Source: Phoronis australis
Taxonomy: Eukaryota > Phoronida > Phoronidae
Assembly (NCBI GenBank): GCA_002633005.1
Contig: NMRA01000725.1
Location: forward strand, 1 to 64,000
Direction of reading: 5' to 3'
Length of the DNA: 64,000 nt
The position numbers and the translations under genes were made by a program. The notes beneath the pieces are model-generated. The model saw only the letters and a list, made by a program, of their open reading frames with translations. It was not told where the DNA came from and searched no databases. This document shows, in pieces, positions 28,801 through 40,800 of this stretch (positions within the stretch are counted from its first letter, which is position 1; every line of letters begins with the position of its first letter).

Positions 28801-31800
28801 GGCTCATTTTGTCTGAATACTTTAATTTGTTAGTACTGTAGCTAATGGATATTGCTAGGCTGTTATCTAGAACACATTAGAAAATCCATACACGCAGCCT
28901 ATTGAAACAAGATGTTCATTTTTCGTGTTTGGTATTGTTTGTCTGCCACAGTTGATTTTAAACTTTTCCTATAGGAGTCTTTTCTTTTGCGACTGAAAGG
29001 TAGAGTCGAGCATGGGTCAGGGTGCATGAGTACTTTTGAGCTGCATTTTGATTTGACTTTTTGTGCTTTATCTCTGAATGGAAAATGTACTTAATCACCG
29101 TTGCTACATTCATTGTGAATATTGCTGTATTTGGATTGCTCATGACTTTGGTTTTGTTTTCCAATGTCACACATTTTTTTCTTGTGGTGTATGATTGGTG
29201 CATGCATATCTGAACTATGTTTGTGCTTATTGGATGCAGTGCACTCTAGAGGTAATTGGACAAAATACTGACAACTGATGATGGCTTGTCATTCCAGCCT
29301 TTTCATGCCTGTGCTGTATTCTCCTATCTCTAGTTCGTCATACCTAGGGTCTGTTTTATGAAAAGTGGCTGAAGACCTAAGTCAGAAATTTGGTGTTACG
29401 CTCCAAACAACTATTTAAGAAAAATAATTAAACCTCACCCAAGCACATTGTAAAGCATCTGAGAACATTTTCATGATGGCTACTTGTTGAGAAAATTTCT
29501 ATAAATTAACTCTAGATTGTGATGCGCTCATAATTATTATTATTTGGCTTATCCTGTTTTTCAGGATTTGTGAAGTAGAAGGCCAAACCAAATTTAGGTA
29601 TTAAAAGTCATTTTCACGGAACAGGCCCCTGGTCCTTATGGACAGCTGCTGTTATGTTGAATTTGGCATATACGCAGTTGTCATGATGGTGGAATTACGA
29701 GTCATTTTGTCTTGTTATGTTCGGTGTGTTTTTGACAGCTGCCAGCATGCAAAGTATCATTTTGCTCCACCTGTTATGAAGTGACGCATCGTGATATCAA
29801 AGTGTCTTGTCATCATAAGGGCCTTTTCTGCACAGTTCACGTGTCTGACTAGTGTTAATCGAAAATTTCTGTCTGTATATCTGTTTTGTTAATATTTACA
29901 AACTAAGTAAGATTGTTACCATGTCAACCTATTGTCTGATGATATGTCCTGAAATCTGACGGCAGTTCTGTCTTCTTACCGTGACAAGGCTACAGATGAC
30001 AGACCTTGTTTAGGTTTTTGCTGATCATCATCCCGTTTGGGCCTGGCTATTCAAAACCCTTAGGGGTTAATAAAACAATGATCTTCTCCACCTTGTTTAG
30101 TTGTGTTTACTTATGCCGGTCAACTGGAACAGGTTTCACAAAGAACTGCTTTCAATGACCTTGCATGACAATTTTAAAAGGCCTGTTGTGTGTGAAGGAC
30201 ACCCAAAATTGTAAACTGAGCGTCACAGCACAAAGTATAAAAAATCATGGATTCAAATTATTTTTTCCATGGATCATTTGCATTTTGCCTAAAATACCCA
30301 TAAGTAGATGATGGAATATTGTCGTTAGTTGTCATCGTATAAACGCCTTATCTGCCAATGATTCATTCATCCTGTTTGCCTTATAAACATTCACATAAAT
30401 ATGAACACGGTACAAGAAACCCGCTTGACAAGTGACGAGCAACTGTAAACTGAGTGTATCTGACCTGCCTCTCTTTCAGACCTGGGAGACCGTGTTTTGC
30501 TGGGACCCCAGAATGAGGCCAAGATCATCTCTTTACCTGAGCAGGATATCGCTCTCGTTCAAATTGACATTTTACCTGGTATGATTGATTCATCTTGTAG
30601 CTAGCTTACTGATGCATGGAATTGGGCAAATTTGCCTTATATGCAATTAATTCTTCACCAGTATAGTATTTATGAGTATATGTAACAGACTTGTGAATAT
30701 TAGGTATATTTTTGTGACATTTCTCCTTGTAAATGCACTGTTTGGCTATTAATGCCAGAACTTGTTACGTTATACGAGTCTCTTTTCTGCTAAGAGCATA
30801 ATTGTTAATTTGTTAAATGTGAGGTTAGATGAATTTTAAGTGACTGAGTCCTTGAGTTGAAAAACTGAGTTTGAAAAGTTTCTCTTTGTTTCAGTACAAG
30901 GTGCGCTACCCATGCCAAAGGCCAGTGATAACTTTCGGTATGTTGATCTGACCACCATCGAATGGGATGCAGCGTCTAGCTTCTGGCGACCCAAGGGATC
31001 CGTTGGTGACAGGTACTGAACACGAAGGATTTACATAAAGCCTTTGATTTCATTACTAATAGCATTGTTTTGATCATCATTTATAGGTTGCTTGTAAGTG
31101 GCCTACAAGTGGAGATTGAAACAAATATCCTCGATGAGTGTAGGACTGGAGTTTGGTCACTGGGTAGGGAGTGTTCTTGGTGCATGTGTAGAGTACAGGG
31201 ACATGGGTATGGAGCTGGGAATTGTGGTGTTTGCTGGCTCAGGATTGGGGCTTAGGAAACATACCTGGAATTTAGAGGAGCGACTATGGAATTGTTCCAC
31301 TCCCTGAACCAGCTGCATTTTAATAGTTGTAGTTTACAAACAATAATTTGTTGTGCGGTAGGAAACTAGTGTGTGCAGCCTTTGAACCTAGTTACTCTTG
31401 ACTGATTTTCTTCTATTTTATGTGAGAAAAATAAAAAATCAAACATGTGTTAGCATTCTTGAATTTCTCATGGAGAAGTAGAAAACTGTCCGTAGGTTAT
31501 TTGTAATCAATGAAATTCTTCCATTCTATTGGGCAATGATGCTGATTGCTGATATCACTGTCTCATAGAATGAGAAACTCAAAAAGGTTTCCATACCAAT
31601 TGTATTGGAAATTTTTAAAGAGCATATTGTTGATGACTTAAGGCAGCTACGTTTTGTAAACACTGATACTTAACGCAGTTCGTTGTTGTGATTCAGCATT
31701 CAATGTGTGACTAGTCTGTTAATCTTGAATCTTTGATGGATGGCCATTGTGCACTGTGTTACTCATTTTAGGATAACCTTTGACACCAGTGGAACTTCAG

Positions 31801-34800
31801 GCCAGCCTGGTCCGTTGGCAGCCACAATGTCGCCACGTAGTCCCTTGGAAGATCAGCCTCAGATGGAAATGTCAAATAACACTGCAAACCAACTCAGTGT
31901 ACTTGTGAGTAGTTTGCACTGCAGAGCTATTTATGCACTGGGGAGATTTTGTTGTTGGTATCACCTGTTTCGAAGCATGAGATATGATAGATAATTTCGT
32001 AAAAACAGTTGTTAGCGTGGACCCATGATAATGTTTCCCTTAGAATTTAAATAATACAAAAATCGATAAAATTGTTAAAATTTTGACAAGAGGTAATAAA
32101 AAGCAACTCTCTTGGTTCGTGAAAATGGGTACCCACGATGGACACCCAGTAGTATAGATCTGATTGGCACTGGTATTATCTTTTTATTGCTAATAACAAT
32201 TTATTATTTTCACCAAGATATTACATTTTGGAATTTGCGCTTTTTTTTTCAGAATGTAAATTATCATCTGTTTCTTCTGCTGCTTCAAATTTTACCTTGT
32301 TTTCTAAATAAAGATGGATTTTGTGATTGTGTAGTCCAGTAATCAAGATGAGGCCTGTGCAATACAAGCCGTTTCTGTCTGAGATTCCAACTGGCTTAAA
32401 TTTTTCAAGTAATATTTTTAAAAAGTCCTTCGTTCAACAAAAAATGGAGGCTGTCCGCCAGTGGAAGACTGTCAATCATTGTAAGGCTGTCAATCGTTGT
32501 AAGGCTGTCAATCTTGGGTACAGTGTCCAGTGCAGTACACCGTTGCTAATTGCCATTTCCCTTAAAGGATGACAGCGACATACCCAGTAGGCCGATGTCA
32601 CGTCTGCTTTGTGAGAAATTGGACATCCAGCTGGGCATCCACCAGGGAACTATGGTCTCCACGGTGATGAGCCTGGCAGAGGAGGAGAAGGTCAAGGACA
32701 TGGTCAGTCGGAACAACATTGAGCCTTTTGAGCACGGACTGGCCAGTATGAAGACAAGTGCTAAAGAGGGTACTGCAAAGGTGGGTGAAAGTGTTAAGAA
32801 ATGTTGGAGAATTGTGTTGAAACATCGGGGTAGCATTGCACTCTTCTTCCTCCATAAACCAAACTGTCTGGTGTTTATTGCTCTTTTCTCATTAGCAATG
32901 TTCTTTTTTCATGAACACCATTGTGTGCTCCCGCATGACAATTTATTATGAACCCATTTCTCTTCTTGTAGTTGAGTTTAACTTAGTACATGGTTGCTTG
33001 AATGATGAAAAACTTTGTGGTACTACTGGGTAGATCAACAAAGTGGTTTGTTTAAAAAGAAAAGTGTTTATAAAGGAAAGAATTGCAGTTTGAAAGACTG
33101 TAAAATGGACCTTGTGAGTACTCTTAGTGAGAGTGCCATTATAGGAAGGAAAATGGCCACTCTGAAAATATGGTGTGGTATCTTAAGTCAGAAAAAACAT
33201 AATTATAAATGCGTATTATTTTGTTTAACTGTACTCAGAAGAATTGTAATTCTCTGTGTGATGATACAGTCAGATCTGTATTATCCTGTATTTAATATTG
33301 ATATATAATATTGCTTAATACTGTGTTTATACATTTTCGTCACAGGAAGAACCTTTAGATGACGAGGATAGCTACGACCCAGTCAGGAGTCCACTCTACG
33401 ACACAATCAACGCAGCTGTTCAGTCATTCACTGGGCAGCCACCCAAGTCTGCCGACACTCTGGTTAGTTTTTTAATCGCATGATGCACCGTAACTGTCCA
33501 GGTTGACGCCCATACTTATTTGGCATCTCTATGTCCTATCTCAATTCACATGGTTGAAACTTCGAATCCTTAAAAATACATTGTCTTTGTGAATGCCTGT
33601 CTCATTAGATTTTTAGCTCCGTGAAAGTTTGCACCTCACTTACCTTTGGTGGTTCTTCTCTTTAACATAGAATATGATGGACAAGAGAACTTTTATTTTC
33701 AATACAAAGCCTTTCTACGACCTTTTTACTGACCATCGAGGTAGCGATGGTTGGTTTATGTAACAGGCTCAAGCAAGGTCTGATGACATCATATAAAACC
33801 ATAAAATGGAAGGAACACTGTGCCCCAGTGGACACAACCAGCTCTAACAAAATACTAGCTGTAGACAGTTTGCCCCAACTGATTTCTGGTGAATAATATT
33901 TGGTGATAGTAATTAAAAGGCTCTGGGATTAAAATACTTGCCTATTCATGATTCATTGTACCCAATTGGGAGAGCAGGGGCTCTGTAATGCACCAGTTTG
34001 TCATCAAGACTAGTAATTTTTTTGTCTATAATCTCTGCATTGTATAAATGTCATTAAACAGCAGTTGGTAATTTTCCATTATTTGCTGTAAGGTAGTTAG
34101 CCTAAGTTAGATAAATAGAAAAATGACGAGTTTGCCATGGAAATTAGTGAGATTTAAGTGAACAATTACCACGAAGGATGAAATGTTGTTCTGACTTAAA
34201 AGAAATGTTTCTGTTTCATTCATTTTCGATTTTTCCAACAGATCAAATGTGAACGTGTTCAGTAACATTGGGCATGCTGGGCACACTCTATGTTTATGTG
34301 GCATTGTGTTCTCTGTGGTTGAAGCACTTTCAAACCTTGTGTCTGTCTTTTGCAGAAGGTAACGCCATCTTCCGGGGTCGTCTCCCCTGTCGTCATATGC
34401 CCAACTAAAGGAACAAGTGAGAAACCACGGTAGGCTTAGCAGTTCTTCAAATTTAAAATGATACTGAATCACAAGTTGTTCATTTTTAAATGAACAACTG
34501 GTGATTCAGTATTAATTTAAAAATTTTAAAAATTAATTAATGCTTTGTTGACATGAGTTAGGGGCAAGTTTGAAAATAGCTTCAAACAAAGTCTGCTAAA
34601 TCAGCAAGCATGACTTGTATCGTCCCAAGTGGGAAATTAGGTTTGCGATATTCTCTTGGCTGATATTTTTTGTGGTATTGTATCAAGGACAAAAGACTTA
34701 GACCAACCTGTGCAGGATTTTTGATCAACTGTTCTTAGTACTCAAATTTCCTGGTTACCTAGGCATTGCATTGGTATGTGTTTGGGATTTACAGCCGCGC

Positions 34801-37800
34801 ATCCCAACCCATAGCTGGAAGATAATTCCTAGCTTCCGTATTTGGAGTGCAATTTTCATCACTGCTTAGGTTGTGCTGTCATTTTGTTTTGTATTTATTT
34901 CATTAGTTAAGACCTGAAAGTGTTGAAATGAATACAATTCGTGGTAACTTCTAATTAGAAATGCTGGCCAGGGTTTCAGCGTTTCGTGTATGTTATGTTC
35001 TTAACTGTTCAAAAAATGTTACGAGCTGAAACACTCAGTCAATTTACGAAACGAAAAAATTTCATTATAATGGGAAGTGGAAGAATTAAACGAAAGTCAC
35101 ACGGGCATTTATTGCTATGAAAAATAGCTTCTGTGTTTTAGAAACCAATAGCTAGAAACTGTTACCAATAACAAAATGATATTTATCTAAAAAGATGTTT
35201 TAAAGAGGATGAGTACTACATGCCAATTATGAGATTTTGTGTTCATTGCAGAGGTAAGCAGGTAGAACTCAACAACAACAACGAAAACAACAACAACAAC
35301 TTCAACGAGAACAACAACATCCGGGATGATGACCAGGACAGTCTGTGTTCTGCTGATGACCCTGAACTTGGCGACTTGAAATCTGACATCTCTGGTCCAA
35401 CAACTGCTATGGCAACATTCCATTCTGCTTCACGTCCCGATACCGCACATAGTCGCCAGGTTCCTGCGGTGATAGAAAATGGCGATGCATCATTGACCAA
35501 TCGTGAGCGCATGAACCCTGTAACAATACGACTTCCTGGTCAAAGGTCAAATGTAGCAATATCGTCTCCTCAGAATTCTCCTGTCCAAAACTCTTCCGGT
35601 TATGAAATAATGTATGCCCCGCATAGGCGGATGATGAACACCCCAAGAAGTGGACGTTCTATGCCTGGATATCCGTCACCAAGGTAGGTCGTGTAGTTCA
35701 TGGAGCAATGCTTTGATGCAAATGATTTGACAGTCTGATTTCATATGAATGACAGCCAACCAGAAATTCAAGTAGAATTCTTGACAGAAGATCTCATTCT
35801 GTGACAGTCATACTTTTGCATTTTTCCATTCAGAATGAGAGTTTTGAAGACGATTTGATTATTAATTGTGAAAATACTGAGTATTTCTATTGAATCGGTT
35901 ATTCTGCATGAAAAAATTCTCTAAATTGTAATTTTTTCATATTATTCCTACTCTGAATTCCTTGCTATAAATTAACTAATCGCAGTGTATGCCTGTGTAG
36001 AGCTGCTACCTCTACACAGTTTTATTACTAACTAGAAGTGTTTAGTTGTTTTTGTCAGCTGCACAGTACAAGCCACGCAAAGGGTGGAGTAGTACTTCCT
36101 TTAATTTATTGCCTCTTATGCATTAGTATACAGTATTCATATTGCCCTTTGGCTTGTAACTGATGTGTGCTGTTCCTTTGTTAGGTCTGGATGTGTTGCC
36201 AAACAGCCTCGTCCAATCAGCGCTGTCACCGCCTACAAGTTCATCGTCAGCAGGTCTTCCATTCAGAACACGCCCAGAGAAGATGACATCACGGCCTACC
36301 AGAAGCAGCGCACGGAAGCGTGGAAGAGATCATCGGCTGAACAAAACAGTAAGTTATTGTTGACCAACTAAGTCTGAGGTAGAGAGGTTGAAATCTCATT
36401 GCACCCTGTTGTGCCAATTTTCAAAACCTGGAAACTTAGATAGCCAAATCTAGCGGTGTACATTAGTGTGTAGAATTTGGCCTATTTGTTGGTACGCACG
36501 TTTCATCGCACAAAATAGACATAAAGTACTGTTTACAAGTTATCAGAGTTCAAATTCAGTTGCAAAATGACATAATCGGTGCAATTATATACCCAATGCC
36601 CTAGAAAGTACGTGGCCTTGAAATGGAAGGTGAATCCCAGCCTTATTCCGTAGCCAATGAAAGTTAGGGGATGAAGACTTCTTTTAGATATTAAAATGCG
36701 AGGAACAAGAAGAGTTTAAAAATTTTCTTCACCCAATAGGCGGTTGTGTTCTGTGAACTTTGTTCCTGTTACAACCATAAAATCGCATTTTATAGCAAAA
36801 ACTCATTCAAATTTGAGCTCTGTGCTCAGTTCAAAAAGCGAGTTTCCATAGGTCAAACAGAGATGCGTAGTTCGAAGTAGAAAATAGTTTAATAATGCTG
36901 TGGCGGTGCATTGAGTAATGGTAATATGTTGCGAGTTGGGGGAGATAACTACACTTATGAATTTTGCCTTTGCAATCTTTGTTCACTGGGCCCACCAGAA
37001 TTTGGAATTGAGTCAACCAGCTTTTGTGTACTCAAAACTCTGAAGATCTGTTAAATGTTTCGTATTGCTCAACATTTTGAACACACCCCAGGGGCCATCT
37101 TACTTGAGGTACCATTCGTTAAAAGCATTTCATTCTTAGAAGTACTGGCCTACACAAACTGCACAGCGAGTGTTTCGATCACCTGTGCACATCGCCATGT
37201 TATAACTTTGTTGCCACGACATCTGGGCAATAGTGCTTTTGAATAGTCTAATTCCTTTGAAGTGTAGAACTCTTGGAAAATTATTTGCGTCGAGTGATTT
37301 GAACATCTCCTCCTTAAGTTTAAACTTTACTATTTTCTATATGGTATTACTGTTGAATGAAAAGTCACTTTGGCATGTGGAAAATAATGTAAAATAAACA
37401 AAAATGGGAAAACGTTTTTGGAATCATGACTGTGTACTTGGTCACATGTTCTAGTTAGAAATCTGTTTGCACTTAGAATATTTATTTACAATCATATCAA
37501 TTGTTGGCGACAGTATTGTTAAGAATTTAAAAATAACCACGACACTGTCGAAATTCATGGTTTAACATGACGTTTAGCTTTATTGAAGCTGTGGAAACCC
37601 CTTCATTTCAGTACAGGTTAAATGTCAGTGCTGAAATAGATCGATTATTCATTTGTCACTTTTGTGCACTTTGGTTTATAATTGAGCTCCAGTTTCAACA
37701 CTCAGTGTTAAATCTCTACTCACCTTATTATGTTTTACAGTCAGTAAATCAAAACATTGCATCTCACCGTGAATTTCGATGTCGTCGAAGTTATTTTAAA

Positions 37801-40800
37801 TTCCTGCACAGTATCAAGTAGCTGTTATTTTGCACAATAAATAATCCTCACCTCTTCACCAGTGTAATTAATGCTTGTGTAATTATTCAAATGGCAGACA
37901 AAGAAAATGAGCCAGGTACGTATTCTAATTTTACCTTTGACTGGATGCGTCAACATCATCGTTATTATGCTTGCTTCTTCTGTAACTGCATGACCTTTGA
38001 CCTTTCAAATATGCACTAACTGCGTTCATATTGCTTGATGATTTTTGACAAAATTTATAGCGGTTCCTCATTCGCTGATGATGAAAAAGTTTGAGTTTGT
38101 TAAAGGGTTGTTTTTTGAGTCATCTGTGCAACTACCATGAAATGAAAGGACTCTGAATGTATCATAAACTTTGGCGTGGAGGACTAAATATAGGTCCATG
38201 TGGCGAGTTGTAGACCAGTAAAACTTAGGAGAGATCACGTTATTCTTAAATTCTGAATTCTCGAATAATGAAAAAAGTTGTAATTTTGAAAGTTAAGAGC
38301 AGCACATGGCATCACAAGCTCGTGTTATTCACTATGATCTGTGGACAACTCAAAATTCAGTAGGTAGCGCTAGTGACACAACGGTCGTACCTGAAGACAT
38401 GCATGCATTCAGGTTGTTACACTGAACTGTTCACCCGCAGATGCCTTCTATGCTAGTAAATTGCTTCCCGGTCTTGGACTGTACAGATGTTAAGAGAGTT
38501 GCTTTTAATCATTAGCGTCACCTAGTGAGTATTGAATGGATTATTGAATGTTTTGTTCTTCTCACAGTCAACATTCACATTTTGACATATGCGGCCAAAA
38601 TTCTACAATTGCCATGTGGAGAATGATTGTGACAAAATGGTGACATGATTTCCGTTATTGCATTAACTTTATGTGTATTGCTTAACGTATTCCTTCAACT
38701 CTACACATGGGCCTCCATACGACCCAACTTTGTGTTTGTTCAAATGCATAACCAACAACTGTGTTGTCTCGTCTCTAACTGAAATCTCAACCAGTAAGCA
38801 AGTTGTTTCATTGGTGCAACTTAGCAGATTGCCTCTCCAGCTGGAAGCTTTTCGGTTTCAATTACCTTGCTGCGGCTCCGCTTAAGTCCCTTGGCTCCCC
38901 GAGTCCCCTGGTCCCTATCTTTCTTTCTTCGCTCAGCCGGACCCCTCCCTTCCGTGCTCATACCGCCTGCCCTGCCCATTGTTTGACACATGACTTAAAT
39001 TATAATTAATTTTATTAATTTTGTTATTGGTTGTTTTATTAATTATTTAACGAAGTTGGAGTGGATTTTGTGTACTATTTGGTTTCAGTTGTGTTGTAGT
39101 TTCAGCTCAAAAAGAGAGATTATGTTGTATTGATGAAATGTAAAACTTATTGATGGTGGCAGTTCGTAGGTCTGATTCTTTGTGGATGATTTCATTAAAC
39201 AGTTTGTGAGAAGTTGAACCCGATTATTTTGTGATCAGTTCTTTTATAAGCTCTCAGTGGAACATTCCATGTTGCTAGATTTAAGGGGTGGAAACCACAA
39301 GGGTGCATGCATATCCATTCATGTGTAAAGTGCTCGTGAGCCCACTAAGCTCAGTTCGCCGATTCGCAAACATGGCTTACCCACTCTCAGACATGGTGTC
39401 GTTCTCACGTAACATGACATTCAAAAACCCAGCTTCCAACTCAGAATCATCTTTGACTGACCGTATAACACAGTTCACGGACATGTAGTCCATGCACGAT
39501 GTTCATTAGTTCAGGCGTGAGTTTTTGCATCATTGAATTGCGTTTTTGAGTGCACAAGGTGCATTTTATCACTGCAACACCTTGTTCGAAGGTTGGTGAG
39601 CCGTTTTTGTGAATCTTGTCCCAAATTTACATTTTAGTTCAATGACATGTAAGCTCTGTTAAGTGAGGAACCATGGCTATGGGTGTGACAACTTTGACAT
39701 TTTCTCCTTTGAAATTTGTGTCCCCGTCTTTTTCCATCACACTAAGTGTTCTGTCACGTGACTTTATTGATCATCCTGATAAAACATACTTGAATTGTTG
39801 CCTCTCTTTTAGCCCCGCCTTCAACTCCGCCCCCGCAGCGTCCAAGTTCTCCGGAAAACGCCGAGCGCACCTTCTCCCTACAGTTCCGTAATGCTCAGAG
39901 GTGGTTGGGTGGAGGTCGCGACCTTTATCACGAGGATGTGGAGAAACGCCCTAAATCGGGTCACGTGCCCGGCTGGAGAGAGGGTCTGGACTCATCGGCA
40001 CCAAATCGTGCATTTCGACGAGCACGTCCGCCAGATATTGTTACGCCATCTTCTTTGTACTTTGAAGAATTTGCTGGTAAGAATTATATTAATTGTATGC
40101 CTGGATGAGAATTAGTGTGCCCCATTTTAGACTGAGTTCACTGCCATCAGATATAAATTGCCAATTGGTCAGTCTTTTTGCTTAGAGAAATGAGGCACAT
40201 AAACACAAAAGTTACCCTCAAATACATCTTTTTTGGTACATGTTTGATGCAAGAGGGCTGTAATTAATGTCGGAATGTCTCTGATAATTAGTGATTGGTA
40301 TCACTTGCCACAGTGCCTGGACTTGTATGAGGGACTTCTTTTATTTGGGGATTTGGGAACAGAAATGAATGTCAGTATTAGTGTCAGTGACATCTGCTGC
40401 CATTTTGTGGCAACATTCTTCCCCAGTGTTATTTTAGACTCTGCGTACAATAAAAACAAAATCTGTCATTTAAAATTGAGCTTTTTTGTTATTTGAAAGG
40501 CAAAACTAGAAGAGGAGACAAGAGACATGACACGCGGTAGAACTTGTGTTGCTTCTTTGATATGTCCCCAACTTTACTGTGTAACCTGCCTGAGCAACAA
40601 AAAGGGTGGACTTGATTTGTGTACACCACCTCTCAGAGTGACCTTAATACCCCCAAACAATGCATTGAAATTTGATTGCGGGAACGCCTCGTGTACAAAT
40701 TATATTGAGCTAGATCCCACTTCCTTGCTCATTCATTGCTGTTTTTCTAGCTGCTGGAATCGATCGTCGCAGTTTCCAACACATGCTCAACATATCCACA

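Larger units (their letters stand above)
36349..39812. other. LRR gene introns 24-25 around the micro-exon
   Basis: Apart from the 18-nt exon at 37898 and the DR1-like site at 37991, I found no phase-compatible exon. A GC-richer patch at 38830-38980 has open frames without splice sites. Confidence 0.5.

Noticed and set aside
29239-29730. A possible third Tc1-like MITE
   Set aside because: Only the inner end sequence (GACAAAATG) is convincing; outer termini and TA flanks do not match.
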